DNA of 64,000 nucleotides, taken from assembly GCA_029552545.1 (NCBI GenBank), contig JAKPDO010000051.1, positions 1 to 64,000 of the forward strand, given 5' to 3'. The notes beneath the pieces were generated by a model. It ran no database searches, was not told where the DNA came from, and saw nothing but the letters and a program-made list of their open reading frames with translations. This DNA comes from Planctomycetota bacterium. Lineage in GTDB: Bacteria; Planctomycetota; Phycisphaerae; Sedimentisphaerales; Anaerohalosphaeraceae. Below are positions 1-7,608 of the stretch, piece by piece (position 1 is the stretch's first letter; the number at the start of each line of letters is the position of its first letter). The translations under genes and the position numbers were made by a program.

Positions 1-2048
1 CCGGGACCCAACCGCGTCAAATCCGCCTCAAAGACCGGCACCCCCAACATCCCGGTCTGCCAGCTCCCAAGGTGTTCCCCATCCAGAAAGGCGGAAATCC
101 GCCAGGCCGGCTGGGGCTGACCGATTCCAATCCACACCCGGCCTCCCTCCTGCTCGATCAGGATGTTCGGGTCGGAGGCATACACCTTCCCCCATTCGGC
201 CCAAAAGGCGTTCCTATCCCTGTCGTCAATTGTCTGCCGGCCGGGGGGGGTATTGGGGTCCTTGTACAGGTTGCACAGCCCGCACAGCCGTCCTTCATCA
301 AAAACCGCCGTCAGCCAGTGCTCCGCCGCAATCGCCAAATCCTCCAGATTCACCATCCCGTCCCCGCTGAAATCCGACCGGGCGCAGTTCGGGTCGTGAA
401 GCCCCGGCTGATTCGGGTCGGCCGTATAGCCGTAATCCGTTGCGAAAATCCCGAAATCCGGCAGATTGACCCAGCTGTCGGCGTTCAGGTCCATCCGCAC
501 CCGATTCGGGTCATCCGTCGCCCCCATGCACGCCTCCATCAGGGCCAAATCCTGCTCATCCACAACGCCGTCCCAATTGAAGTCGGCCGGACTGCTCGGA
601 ATCCCGAACGTCCCCGTAACTCCAACCGGAAAATGACAGCCGATATCCAGAATCCCCGTGTCCGGCCGGTCATGAGCCGTACCCGTCCCATCGTCGGCCA
701 TCCCATACCCCGCATCCGTCAGCTCTGAATCCGGCAGAATATACAGTTTTTCCCATTCCTGCGGGAAATTGTAAAGGGGGTCGGCCATCAGCCCAATGCA
801 TCCTGGAAAAGAACCCTCGAAATTGACAGGCCGACGATTGCCCCAGAATGCACTGTGGACAATCTCGGCCTCCGTCAGGCCTGACCGTTGGTAAATCCCA
901 AAGAAATAACTATTTGCAAAACAGCTGTTCACCGCTCGGATGCGGACTTCCGGCAGTTGGTTCGGGTCAGATGTATTTGGGTCTGTCGTGTTTGGGTCTG
1001 TCCAGGGTTCGTCAATATAAAGCCCGATATCCCCCTCATAAAGGATGGTTCGCTCAATTTCTACGGTAAAGGCAGGAAAGGAACTTATGTCCGGAACCAC
1101 ATAAATGCCGGTCCCGACATAACCAAGCAGCCCGTAAAAGATAGAACCGTTGAGCCAAAACTCGCAGTCTTGAACGGCCGCCGGAGCATACAATTGAAGC
1201 CCGTCAAAACATCCTACGGCAATCACCCAGCGCAGCGGTGTCTCGAGTGTTTCGTTGAGCACAATCCCTGCGGTACAATGCGTAATAATCAGGTTCTCAA
1301 TGCGTGTTTTCGGGTCGGCCCCACGATGCACGTAAATCCCTGCCGCGTTATTGACAAACCAGTTGTTCGATTCTGCCGCCTCAATTCGCACGGCCGGCAG
1401 CACGGCCGGGCAGTCCCCCTCATAAAAAGCCGCCCGGCCAAGGTCCAGCCGCCCGCCGGGCATCACTTCAATCACCGGCAGATTCGGATCATAAGGAGCA
1501 ATCAGCCGAGTGCCGGCGGGAATCACAACATACCCCTCAATCCGGACAGGCAGAGACGTAATGCGGTAAGTCTTCGGCTCCAGAATACAGGACCCCAGGG
1601 GTCCGGCCAGCTCTTCAATCGGTTCCGATTCTCCTCCCAAGGTTCGTATGCCGACAATCTCAACCAGCTCCGGATTCTCTTGCAGAGCCGTTGTCTCTAC
1701 CTTCGGAAGTGAATCTGGAGAACCTGTGGGCTCATTGGCGGAGAAAAGAGCAGTTTCCGGATAAATCGCCTCCACATAAGGCCGACTGTTTGGGTCCAGT
1801 TCCATCCGAAGCCAGTTCAGCAGAGCCCAAGCCATTTGGTCGCGTGAAGATGGAGAGTTTCGCAACGCAAAAATCTCGTTTGGCTCGTCCGGAATCTGTG
1901 AAGTATCGTAATCATAAATTGCGGAAAGAACCTCCAGCAGTGCAGAAATCCAGCTGCGCTGTTCCTCTGAGCCGGCGGATAAAAACCCAGCAGATGGGAA
2001 AAAACTGAAGAAAACCGACCCAAACAGAACCCGCCTCACACCTGACAT
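1..2048 (-). CDS. Secreted beta-helix-type protein with dockerin-like domain (3' end outside window)
   Basis: The minus strand is open from an ATG at 2048 to the window edge, 682 codons with no stop, so the C-terminus is missing. A good ribosome site (AGGAG) precedes the ATG, and the first ~26 residues form a signal peptide (MSGVRRVLFG, a hydrophobic stretch, then SAGS). The middle (~190-450) has short repetitive strands typical of right-handed beta-helix/pectate-lyase-like folds, with a DPNTTDPNTSDPNQ linker. From about 487 come three calcium-loop segments of dockerin type: DFNWDGVVDEQDL, DLNADSWVNLPDF and DFSGDGMVNLEDL. More sequence follows these loops, so the dockerin is not at the extreme C-terminus. 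Dockerins bind cohesins or, in planctomycetes, are abundant on secreted proteins of unknown assembly. The catalytic activity, if any, is not identifiable here. Confidence 0.85.
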   Translation of the reverse strand, partial: MSGVRRVLFGSVFFSFFPSAGFLSAGSEEQRSWISALLEVLSAIYDYDTSQIPDEPNEIFALRNSPSSRDQMAWALLNWLRMELDPNSRPYVEAIYPETALFSANEPTGSPDSLPKVETTALQENPELVEIVGIRTLGGESEPIEELAGPLGSCILEPKTYRITSLPVRIEGYVVIPAGTRLIAPYDPNLPVIEVMPGGRLDLGRAAFYEGDCPAVLPAVRIEAAESNNWFVNNAAGIYVHRGADPKTRIENLIITHCTAGIVLNETLETPLRWVIAVGCFDGLQLYAPAAVQDCEFWLNGSIFYGLLGYVGTGIYVVPDISSFPAFTVEIERTILYEGDIGLYIDEPWTDPNTTDPNTSDPNQLPEVRIRAVNSCFANSYFFGIYQRSGLTEAEIVHSAFWGNRRPVNFEGSFPGCIGLMADPLYNFPQEWEKLYILPDSELTDAGYGMADDGTGTAHDRPDTGILDIGCHFPVGVTGTFGIPSSPADFNWDGVVDEQDLALMEACMGATDDPNRVRMDLNADSWVNLPDFGIFATDYGYTADPNQPGLHDPNCARSDFSGDGMVNLEDLAIAAEHWLTAVFDEGRLCGLCNLYKDPNTPPGRQTIDDRDRNAFWAEWGKVYASDPNILIEQEGGRVWIGIGQPQPAWRISAFLDGEHLGSWQTGMLGVPVFEADLTRLGP

Positions 2049-2156
2049 TTTTCCTCTCCTTTCTGTCTCCTGTCTGCTTGACGCCCTTTTTTCAAAGAGG
2101 AAGGTAGAAAAAGGTCGGCCCTCTGAATGACCCTTCTTTCCCGCCTTCGCAATAGT

Positions 2157-2185
2157 AATTTAGCAAGGCCGCCGTTCACTGTCAA
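2157..2185 (-). promoter_or_regulatory. Sigma-70-type promoter for the dockerin protein gene
   Basis: On the minus strand TTGACA (2185-2180) is followed after exactly 17 bases by TAAATT (2162-2157). This predicts a start near 2150 and a ~100-base leader before the ATG at 2048. Confidence 0.5.
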
Positions 2186-2201
2186 GGATTGAAGGCGTTC
2201 T

Positions 2202-2254
2202 GAAAAAGCTCAGAGGCGCTGCGGCCTGCCGGATGTTTCGGCAGGGCAGCGCCT
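2202..2254 (-). terminator. Rho-independent terminator of the Gfo/Idh/MocA gene
   Basis: Two nested stems form one long hairpin: AGGCGCTGC (2214-2222) pairs with 2246-2254, and CCTGCCG (2225-2231) pairs with 2239-2245. On the minus strand it is followed by a CTTTTTC tract. It lies 27 bases past the stop at 2281. Confidence 0.7.
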
Positions 2255-2280
2255 TTGAGTTTGGTGGAATCTATAGTTTC

Positions 2281-3693
2281 TTAGACGGCCTGGATGCGTT
2301 TGACCTGCGGCTCCAAATCCGTCAGGTCTTTGATTTTCACGGGCTTGCCGGTGTCGATGCTCTTGCGGGCGGCGATTCCAATCAGAATTGACATCGCTCC
2401 ATCCCGGCTGCCTGCCGCATGGCCCAGCGGGTCCGGCGCATTCGGGGATACAAACAGCCGCTCGCGCAGCCGTGCATCTCCGCCGCCGTGTCCGCCGTAC
2501 ATCTTGGGCACTTTGACTTGCTCCACCGGTCCGAAATTGTGGGAAACCATAATTGAATTAAACTGGGTCGGGTCCTCCTGAAGGTCCTGCTTCATCTCCA
2601 GGGCGTGCAGCTCTTCCTGGCTGGGCATCTGCAGGCCCTTCTCCCAGGGGATTCCGTCCCAGCTGTCCAGCCGGCCTTCGAATCCGTTAAAGGCAATCTG
2701 CCAGCCCTCAAACGGCGAGTATGTGGTCAGCGAATAGCTCACCTGCACGCCGTTGGCGTATTTAATCTGCACGGCCATTTTGTCGAAGATGTCAATTTCC
2801 GGACGCCACAGACACGCATCCCGCAGATAGCCGTCGTATTTCTCATTGGCCACGTAAAGATTCATCAGGTGTTTGTCTTTGGTGATGTCCCAGTAAAATT
2901 TGCACTTGTCTTTGTGCGGGCAGGTTCGACAGTGCGTGTGCCGGAAGGGGTTGTTGCGGCCGTAATGGTCCAGTGCTCCGAAGGCGTGGACTTCGATGGG
3001 GTCTGAATCAATCCACCAGTTCAGCAGGTCAAAATGATGTGTGGCCTTGTGCAAAAGCAGGGTTCCGCTGCAGCGGCGCAGGCCGTGCCAGCGGCGGAAA
3101 TACGACGCGCCGTGGTCGGTGTTTAGGTACCAGTGGAAATCCACGGAGGTCAGTCGGCCGATTTTGCCTGCTGCCAGAACTTCCTTGATTTTTGTAAAGT
3201 GTGTTCCGTAGCGGTAATTGAAGCCGACGTGCACTTTGCGTTTGGTTCGTTTTTCCGCCTGGAGGATTTTGCGGCATTTGTCCTCATCGATAGTCATCGG
3301 CTTTTCCGTGATGACTTCCGCCCCCATTTCAAGGCCTTTGACGATAAACTCGTGATGGGTGCCGTCCACGGTGGTGACAATCACGGTATCCGGCTTGGTC
3401 TGGTCCATCATCTGCTCAAAATCGGTGAAGGTGGGGCAATCGACGCCGATGTATGTTTTGGCGTAAGCTACGCGCCCGGGATTGATGTCGCACAACCCTA
3501 CAAACTCCAGCCGGTCGCCGTGGTTTTCGACCAGCGATTTGCCCCAGAGCGAGATTCCTCGTACGCCGGTTCCAACCAGAACCAGACGTTTTTTGCGAGG
3601 CGTCGGAGCAGCAGCTCCGAAGAGGGAAGAAGGGCGGACCAGAGCAGCCGCTGTCGTCATTCCAGCCGCCGCCAGAAATTCTCTTCGCTTCAT
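2281..3693 (-). CDS. Tat-exported Gfo/Idh/MocA-family oxidoreductase
   Basis: The product is 470 aa. The N-terminus MKRREFLAAAG is a twin-arginine signal ending near FGAAA. It is followed by a Rossmann nucleotide-binding strand with GTGVRG and, further in, the family signature ITEKP. Family members are NAD(P)-dependent sugar or inositol oxidoreductases; exported ones are common in planctomycetes and Bacteroidetes and may act on oligosaccharide or glycoside substrates in the periplasm. A cysteine group near residue 250-260 (HCRTCPHKDKC) could bind metal. The start at 3693 is chosen because GGGAGG sits 8 bases upstream. A promoter at 3760-3788 would exclude a longer reading from 3819. Its substrate cannot be told from sequence. 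Confidence 0.88.
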   Translation of the reverse strand: MKRREFLAAAGMTTAAALVRPSSLFGAAAPTPRKKRLVLVGTGVRGISLWGKSLVENHGDRLEFVGLCDINPGRVAYAKTYIGVDCPTFTDFEQMMDQTKPDTVIVTTVDGTHHEFIVKGLEMGAEVITEKPMTIDEDKCRKILQAEKRTKRKVHVGFNYRYGTHFTKIKEVLAAGKIGRLTSVDFHWYLNTDHGASYFRRWHGLRRCSGTLLLHKATHHFDLLNWWIDSDPIEVHAFGALDHYGRNNPFRHTHCRTCPHKDKCKFYWDITKDKHLMNLYVANEKYDGYLRDACLWRPEIDIFDKMAVQIKYANGVQVSYSLTTYSPFEGWQIAFNGFEGRLDSWDGIPWEKGLQMPSQEELHALEMKQDLQEDPTQFNSIMVSHNFGPVEQVKVPKMYGGHGGGDARLRERLFVSPNAPDPLGHAAGSRDGAMSILIGIAARKSIDTGKPVKIKDLTDLEPQVKRIQAV

Positions 3694-3759
3694 AAGCATA
3701 CCTCCCGAAACAGGTTTGGACGATTGAAAACCGTTCAGCTGCCGGCTTTCCGCGCTTCC

Positions 3760-3788
3760 TTTATAATCCAAACCCGGCTTGACGGCAA
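3760..3788 (-). promoter_or_regulatory. Sigma-70-type promoter for the exported oxidoreductase
   Basis: Minus strand TTGCCG (3788-3783), a 17-base spacer and TATAAA (3765-3760). The predicted start is near 3753, about 60 bases before the ATG. Confidence 0.55.
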
Positions 3789-3844
3789 GAAATACCTTGT
3801 TTCTTTGTAAAAACCGCATCCTTTCGTCGTTTTGCCGGTCTTTC

Positions 3845-3873
3845 TTGACAGCAGGGGGGTGAAACGATAGACT
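3845..3873 (+). promoter_or_regulatory. Sigma-70-type promoter for ileS
   Basis: Perfect TTGACA (3845-3850), 17-base spacer, TAGACT (3868-3873). It points at the ileS start at 3903 with a leader of about 23 bases. Confidence 0.6.
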
Positions 3874-3902
3874 GGTTCCTTCTTTTGAATTAAGGGTCGA
3901 TT

Positions 3903-6746
3903 ATGTCGGATACAGAGAAAACAGGATATCGTCATACGTTAAATCTGCCGCAGACGAGTTTTGCGATGAAGGCCAACCTCGTGCAGCGCGAGCCGCAGCA
4001 GCGGAAGGCCTGGGAGAAAGAGGACATCTACGGCAAGATTCTCCAGGCCCGGCAGGGGGCGCCTTTGTATGTGCTCCATGACGGCCCGCCGTATGCCAAC
4101 GGCGATATCCACATGGGACACGTCATCAACAAGGTGCTCAAGGACTTTGTCGTCAAGTACAAGACGATGAGCGGCTTTCTCTGTCCCTATGTGCCCGGCT
4201 GGGACTGTCACGGTCTGCCGATTGAAGTGAAGGTGATGGCCGAACTGGGCGAGGCCGCCCGCACGATGAGCAAACTCGAAATCCGCCGACAGTGTCATAA
4301 ATATGCCAGCAAGTATGTCAAGCTACAAACCAAGCAGTTCCAGTCGCTGGGCGTCTTCGGGGATTTCGCCAATCCGTATCTGACCCTCAAGCCGCAGTAT
4401 GAGCAGGGGATTCTCGAAGTCTTTGCGGAACTGGTCGGCAACGGGCTGGTGTATAAGCAGCTCAAGCCCATCCATTGGTCGGTGGGCTGTCAGACGGCCC
4501 TGGCCGATGCGGAACTCGAATACAAGGACATTGCCTCTCCGAGCATCTACGTCAATTTTCCGCTGGAGGAGCCGTCGGCGGCTCGGGTGCGTCAGATGGG
4601 CTTGGCCGATGCAGACAGCACGGTCTGCTTTATGATTTGGACGACGACGCCCTGGACACTGGCGGCCAATCTGGCGGTGGCGCTGCATCCGCATCTGGAG
4701 TATGTCTGTCTGTCGTACACAAAGAACGGCCGCAAATGGGCCTCGATTGTCTGCAAGAGCCGTCTGGAGGCGGTTGTGGCTGCTGCGGGCTTGACGGAGG
4801 GAACCTACACCGTCAGCGCCTCGCGGCTCGGCAGTGAGTTTCAGGGCCTGCGGTACCGCCATCCCTTTGTGGAGAAAAATCCGACGGACAAAGATGCCTG
4901 GTTTGCCATCAATGAAACGTTTGTGACGACGGAAGACGGCACCGGCATTGTGCATATCGCCCCCGGCCACGGCGAGGAGGACTATCAGGCCGGACTGAAC
5001 AACAATCTGGCGGTTTATTCTCCCGTTCAGGACGACGGCTGCTATGATCAGACCGTGCCGGCCTGGCTGGCGGGCAAAAATGTCCTGCAGGTGGACCCGG
5101 TGGTCAACGAGCATCTCCGTCAGATCGGCCTGCTGGTGCACGAGGAAAAAATCGTTCACAGTTATCCGCACTGCTGGCGCAGCAAGATGCCCGTCATCTT
5201 CCGCGCCACGGAGCAGTGGTTTATCAGTGTGGACAAGCCCGCCGCCGCCTTCGGCAAATCGCTGCGGCAGATGGCCCTCGAACAAATCGGACAGGTCCGC
5301 TGGATTCCCGCCTGGGGCGAAAAGCGCATCCGCGGCATGCTCGAGACGCGTCCGGACTGGTGCATCAGCCGCCAGCGGGCCTGGGGGCTGCCGATTCCGG
5401 CCTTTACCAACAGTCAGGGCAAGGTGCTCCTGACGCGCCAGTCCGTGCTGGCCGTCGCCCGCCATATCGGACAAAAGGGCTCCGACAGCTGGTTTACGGA
5501 TTCCCCGCGCCAGCTCCTCGGCGAAGATTTCCCGCTGCCGGAGGGTTTCTCCTGGGACGACCTGCACAAGGAAGACAACATCTTCGATGTGTGGTTTGAA
5601 TCCGGCTGCAGCTGGCATTCCGTCGCCGTCAAGGCGGGCTGGCCCATTCCGGTCGATTTGTATCTGGAGGGGTCCGATCAGCACCGCGGCTGGTTCCAGC
5701 TGTCGCTGCTGCCGGCGCTGGGAGCGGTCGGCAAAGCGCCGTTCAAGACGGTCCTCACGCACGGCTTTACCGTCGATGAGAAAGGAATGAAGCAGTCCAA
5801 ATCCGCGGGCAACTATGTCAGCGCCCTGGAAGAAATTGAAAAATACGGCGCCGACATCCTGCGGCTCTGGGTGGCCAGCGTCAATTATCAGGAGGATATG
5901 CGATGCAGCGATGAGCTCATCGGGCGTCTCCAGGAGGCCTACCGGAAGATTCGAAACACCCTGCGCTATCTGCTGGGCAATCTGGAGGACTTTGACCCGG
6001 CGAAGATGACGGTGCCGTATCCCGACCTGCTGCCGCTGGATCAGTGGGCGATGGAGGCCCTCCAGAAGCTGATCATCCAGGTCCGGCAGGCCTACGAAGA
6101 CTTTGCATTTCACCGGGTCTTTTCGCTCCTGTACAACTTCTGCGTCGTCGAGATGAGCAGCATCTATATGGATGTCCTGAAGGACCGAATGTACTGCGAC
6201 GGAACCGACAGCCGCAGCCGGCGCAGCGGACAGACCGTGATGTATGCGATTCTGGATGCGCTGGTTCGAATGCTGGCTCCGATTCTGGTGCATACGGCCG
6301 AGGAGGCCTGGGCGGCCGTCCCCTTCAAATCCGAACCGCTGGACAGCGTTCATCTGGCCGGGATGCCGCAGCCGGATGCGTCGATTCCCTGGGAAGCTAA
6401 CGAGCCCAAATGGCAGAAGATTCTGGCCCTGCGCGACGAAGTCCTTCGCGTCCTCGAGCCCCTGCGGAAAAACCAGGTCATCGGTTCCAACCAGGAGGCC
6501 TGGGTCCGCCTGACCGTGCCCGAAGAGGAGTATGCTCTTCTGGAGCAGCTCGGCGCCCAGACCTTCGCCTCGCTGTGCATCGTCAGCGGCGTCACGGTCG
6601 AAAAGGGTCCGGCCCTCCGGGTTGCCGCCGACCGAAGCCCCTATCCCAAATGCCAGCGCTGCTGGAACTATTGGCCCTCCGTCGGTCAGAACAGCGAGTA
6701 TCCGGACCTGTGCGCCCGCTGCATCCAGGTCCTTCAGCAGGGATAA
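3903..6746 (+). CDS. ileS: Isoleucine--tRNA ligase
   Basis: 947 aa, normal length for bacterial IleRS. It charges tRNA-Ile in the cytoplasm. The class I signature HMGH is at residues 70-73, after GPPYANGD. The editing (CP1) domain shows TTPWTLAAN and GTGIVHIAPGHGEED. The catalytic domain continues with WCISRQRAWGLP and EGSDQHRGWF. The KMSKS loop reads KQSKS (630-634), an unusual Met-to-Gln change. The C-terminus ends in a four-cysteine zinc finger (C917, C920, C937, C940), as in E. coli-type enzymes. A small two-gene unit starts 6 bases after the stop and may be co-transcribed. Confidence 0.97.
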   Translation: MSDTEKTGYRHTLNLPQTSFAMKANLVQREPQQRKAWEKEDIYGKILQARQGAPLYVLHDGPPYANGDIHMGHVINKVLKDFVVKYKTMSGFLCPYVPGWDCHGLPIEVKVMAELGEAARTMSKLEIRRQCHKYASKYVKLQTKQFQSLGVFGDFANPYLTLKPQYEQGILEVFAELVGNGLVYKQLKPIHWSVGCQTALADAELEYKDIASPSIYVNFPLEEPSAARVRQMGLADADSTVCFMIWTTTPWTLAANLAVALHPHLEYVCLSYTKNGRKWASIVCKSRLEAVVAAAGLTEGTYTVSASRLGSEFQGLRYRHPFVEKNPTDKDAWFAINETFVTTEDGTGIVHIAPGHGEEDYQAGLNNNLAVYSPVQDDGCYDQTVPAWLAGKNVLQVDPVVNEHLRQIGLLVHEEKIVHSYPHCWRSKMPVIFRATEQWFISVDKPAAAFGKSLRQMALEQIGQVRWIPAWGEKRIRGMLETRPDWCISRQRAWGLPIPAFTNSQGKVLLTRQSVLAVARHIGQKGSDSWFTDSPRQLLGEDFPLPEGFSWDDLHKEDNIFDVWFESGCSWHSVAVKAGWPIPVDLYLEGSDQHRGWFQLSLLPALGAVGKAPFKTVLTHGFTVDEKGMKQSKSAGNYVSALEEIEKYGADILRLWVASVNYQEDMRCSDELIGRLQEAYRKIRNTLRYLLGNLEDFDPAKMTVPYPDLLPLDQWAMEALQKLIIQVRQAYEDFAFHRVFSLLYNFCVVEMSSIYMDVLKDRMYCDGTDSRSRRSGQTVMYAILDALVRMLAPILVHTAEEAWAAVPFKSEPLDSVHLAGMPQPDASIPWEANEPKWQKILALRDEVLRVLEPLRKNQVIGSNQEAWVRLTVPEEEYALLEQLGAQTFASLCIVSGVTVEKGPALRVAADRSPYPKCQRCWNYWPSVGQNSEYPDLCARCIQVLQQG

Positions 6747-6751
6747 GAACC

Positions 6752-7009
6752 ATGCAGACGCAGTCACCTGACACACCCGGTCAATTCGAGGAGGTCTGGA
6801 TTGAAAAAATCCGACAGGCCGGCGTTGCGCAAAGACTGGCCCTGGCATGTTCTCTGTCTCAGACTGCGATTCAGCTGTCCCGGCGAGCCATTCAGCGGAG
6901 CCATCCCGACTGGCCTGCACGCCGAGTTTTGCTGGAGTTTGTTGAGCTTCATTACGGCCGCACGCTGGCGGACGCACTCCAAGCCCTCTGGGAGCAGCCG
7001 AGCCGATGA
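6752..7009 (+). CDS. Small helical protein, antitoxin-like partner of the next gene
   Basis: 85 aa, starting 6 bases after ileS. The sequence is helical and ends with the pattern RRVLLEFVELHYGRTLADAL. I associate that pattern with the Rv0078B-related antitoxin family, whose members commonly sit directly upstream of a nucleotidyltransferase-fold gene. Its stop overlaps the next start in an ATGA (7006-7009), indicating translational coupling. No DNA-binding motif is evident. The antitoxin role is inferred from family resemblance and gene order. Confidence 0.65.
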   Translation: MQTQSPDTPGQFEEVWIEKIRQAGVAQRLALACSLSQTAIQLSRRAIQRSHPDWPARRVLLEFVELHYGRTLADALQALWEQPSR

Positions 7010-7599
7010 AATCCAATGAACACATGCTGACACTGGAGCCGCTGCTGCGGGTCTTTGAGATGCTGGGGATTTCCTATTACATCGGCGGTTCTTTAGCCAG
7101 TTCTGCGTACGGCATAGCCAGAGCGACCCTCGATATTGGTTTGGTGGCCGACATCCGGATGCATCAGGTTGAACCTCTGGCGGCGGCCCTCAAACCGTTT
7201 TTTTATATTTCGCCTCAAACAGCCGAACAGGCCATTGCCCGGCAAACATCTTTGAATCTGATTCATCTGCAGACGATGCTCAAAGTGGACATTTTTGTCT
7301 TGAGAAATGAGCCGTTTGATTGGACGGCTTTTCAGCGAAGAAGACAGGATACTTTTTCGGAAGAGCAGCCGCGGCCTATTTACCTGGCGACGGCGGAAGA
7401 TGTGATCCTCAGCAAACTTCGCTGGTATCGGCAGGGCGGCTGCACATCCGATCAGCAATGGAAGGATATTCTCGGCGTTTTGAAAGTCCAGACGCTGAAT
7501 CTGGACATACCGTATTTAAAAAAATGGTCCGCTCAGCTGGGAGTGTTGGACTTGTTCGAACAATCCCTTCAGCAGGCAGGAATCCAACCGACGTTTTGA
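7006..7599 (+). CDS. Nucleotidyltransferase-fold protein (AbiEii-like), possible toxin
   Basis: 197 aa. Residues 24-50 carry the minimal nucleotidyltransferase signature: YYIGGSLAS, then TLDIGLVAD. The usual form of the second element is xDIDxV, where the two Asp bind metal. Here the first (D43) is kept and the second is Gly (G45), so catalysis may be lost or altered unless D49 compensates. The C-terminal half (LATAEDVILSKLRWY and an RQGG...QWKDI segment) matches the helical part of this family. Relatives act as toxins that modify tRNA or proteins, or are uncharacterised. It overlaps its upstream partner by 4 bases, and an S9 peptidase gene follows 9 bases on. Confidence 0.7.
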   Translation: MKSNEHMLTLEPLLRVFEMLGISYYIGGSLASSAYGIARATLDIGLVADIRMHQVEPLAAALKPFFYISPQTAEQAIARQTSLNLIHLQTMLKVDIFVLRNEPFDWTAFQRRRQDTFSEEQPRPIYLATAEDVILSKLRWYRQGGCTSDQQWKDILGVLKVQTLNLDIPYLKKWSAQLGVLDLFEQSLQQAGIQPTF

Positions 7600-7608
7600 T
7601 TCGCAATT

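Noticed and set aside
72-1712. Plus-strand frames over the first 2 kb
   Set aside because: They are shadows of the edge-truncated minus-strand dockerin gene, which has a signal peptide, ribosome site and calcium loops.
4323-7025. 900-codon open frame antisense to ileS
   Set aside because: The sense strand encodes complete isoleucyl-tRNA synthetase with all motifs. The antisense protein is Arg/Gln/His-rich with no recognisable domain, typical of mirror frames in GC-rich genes.
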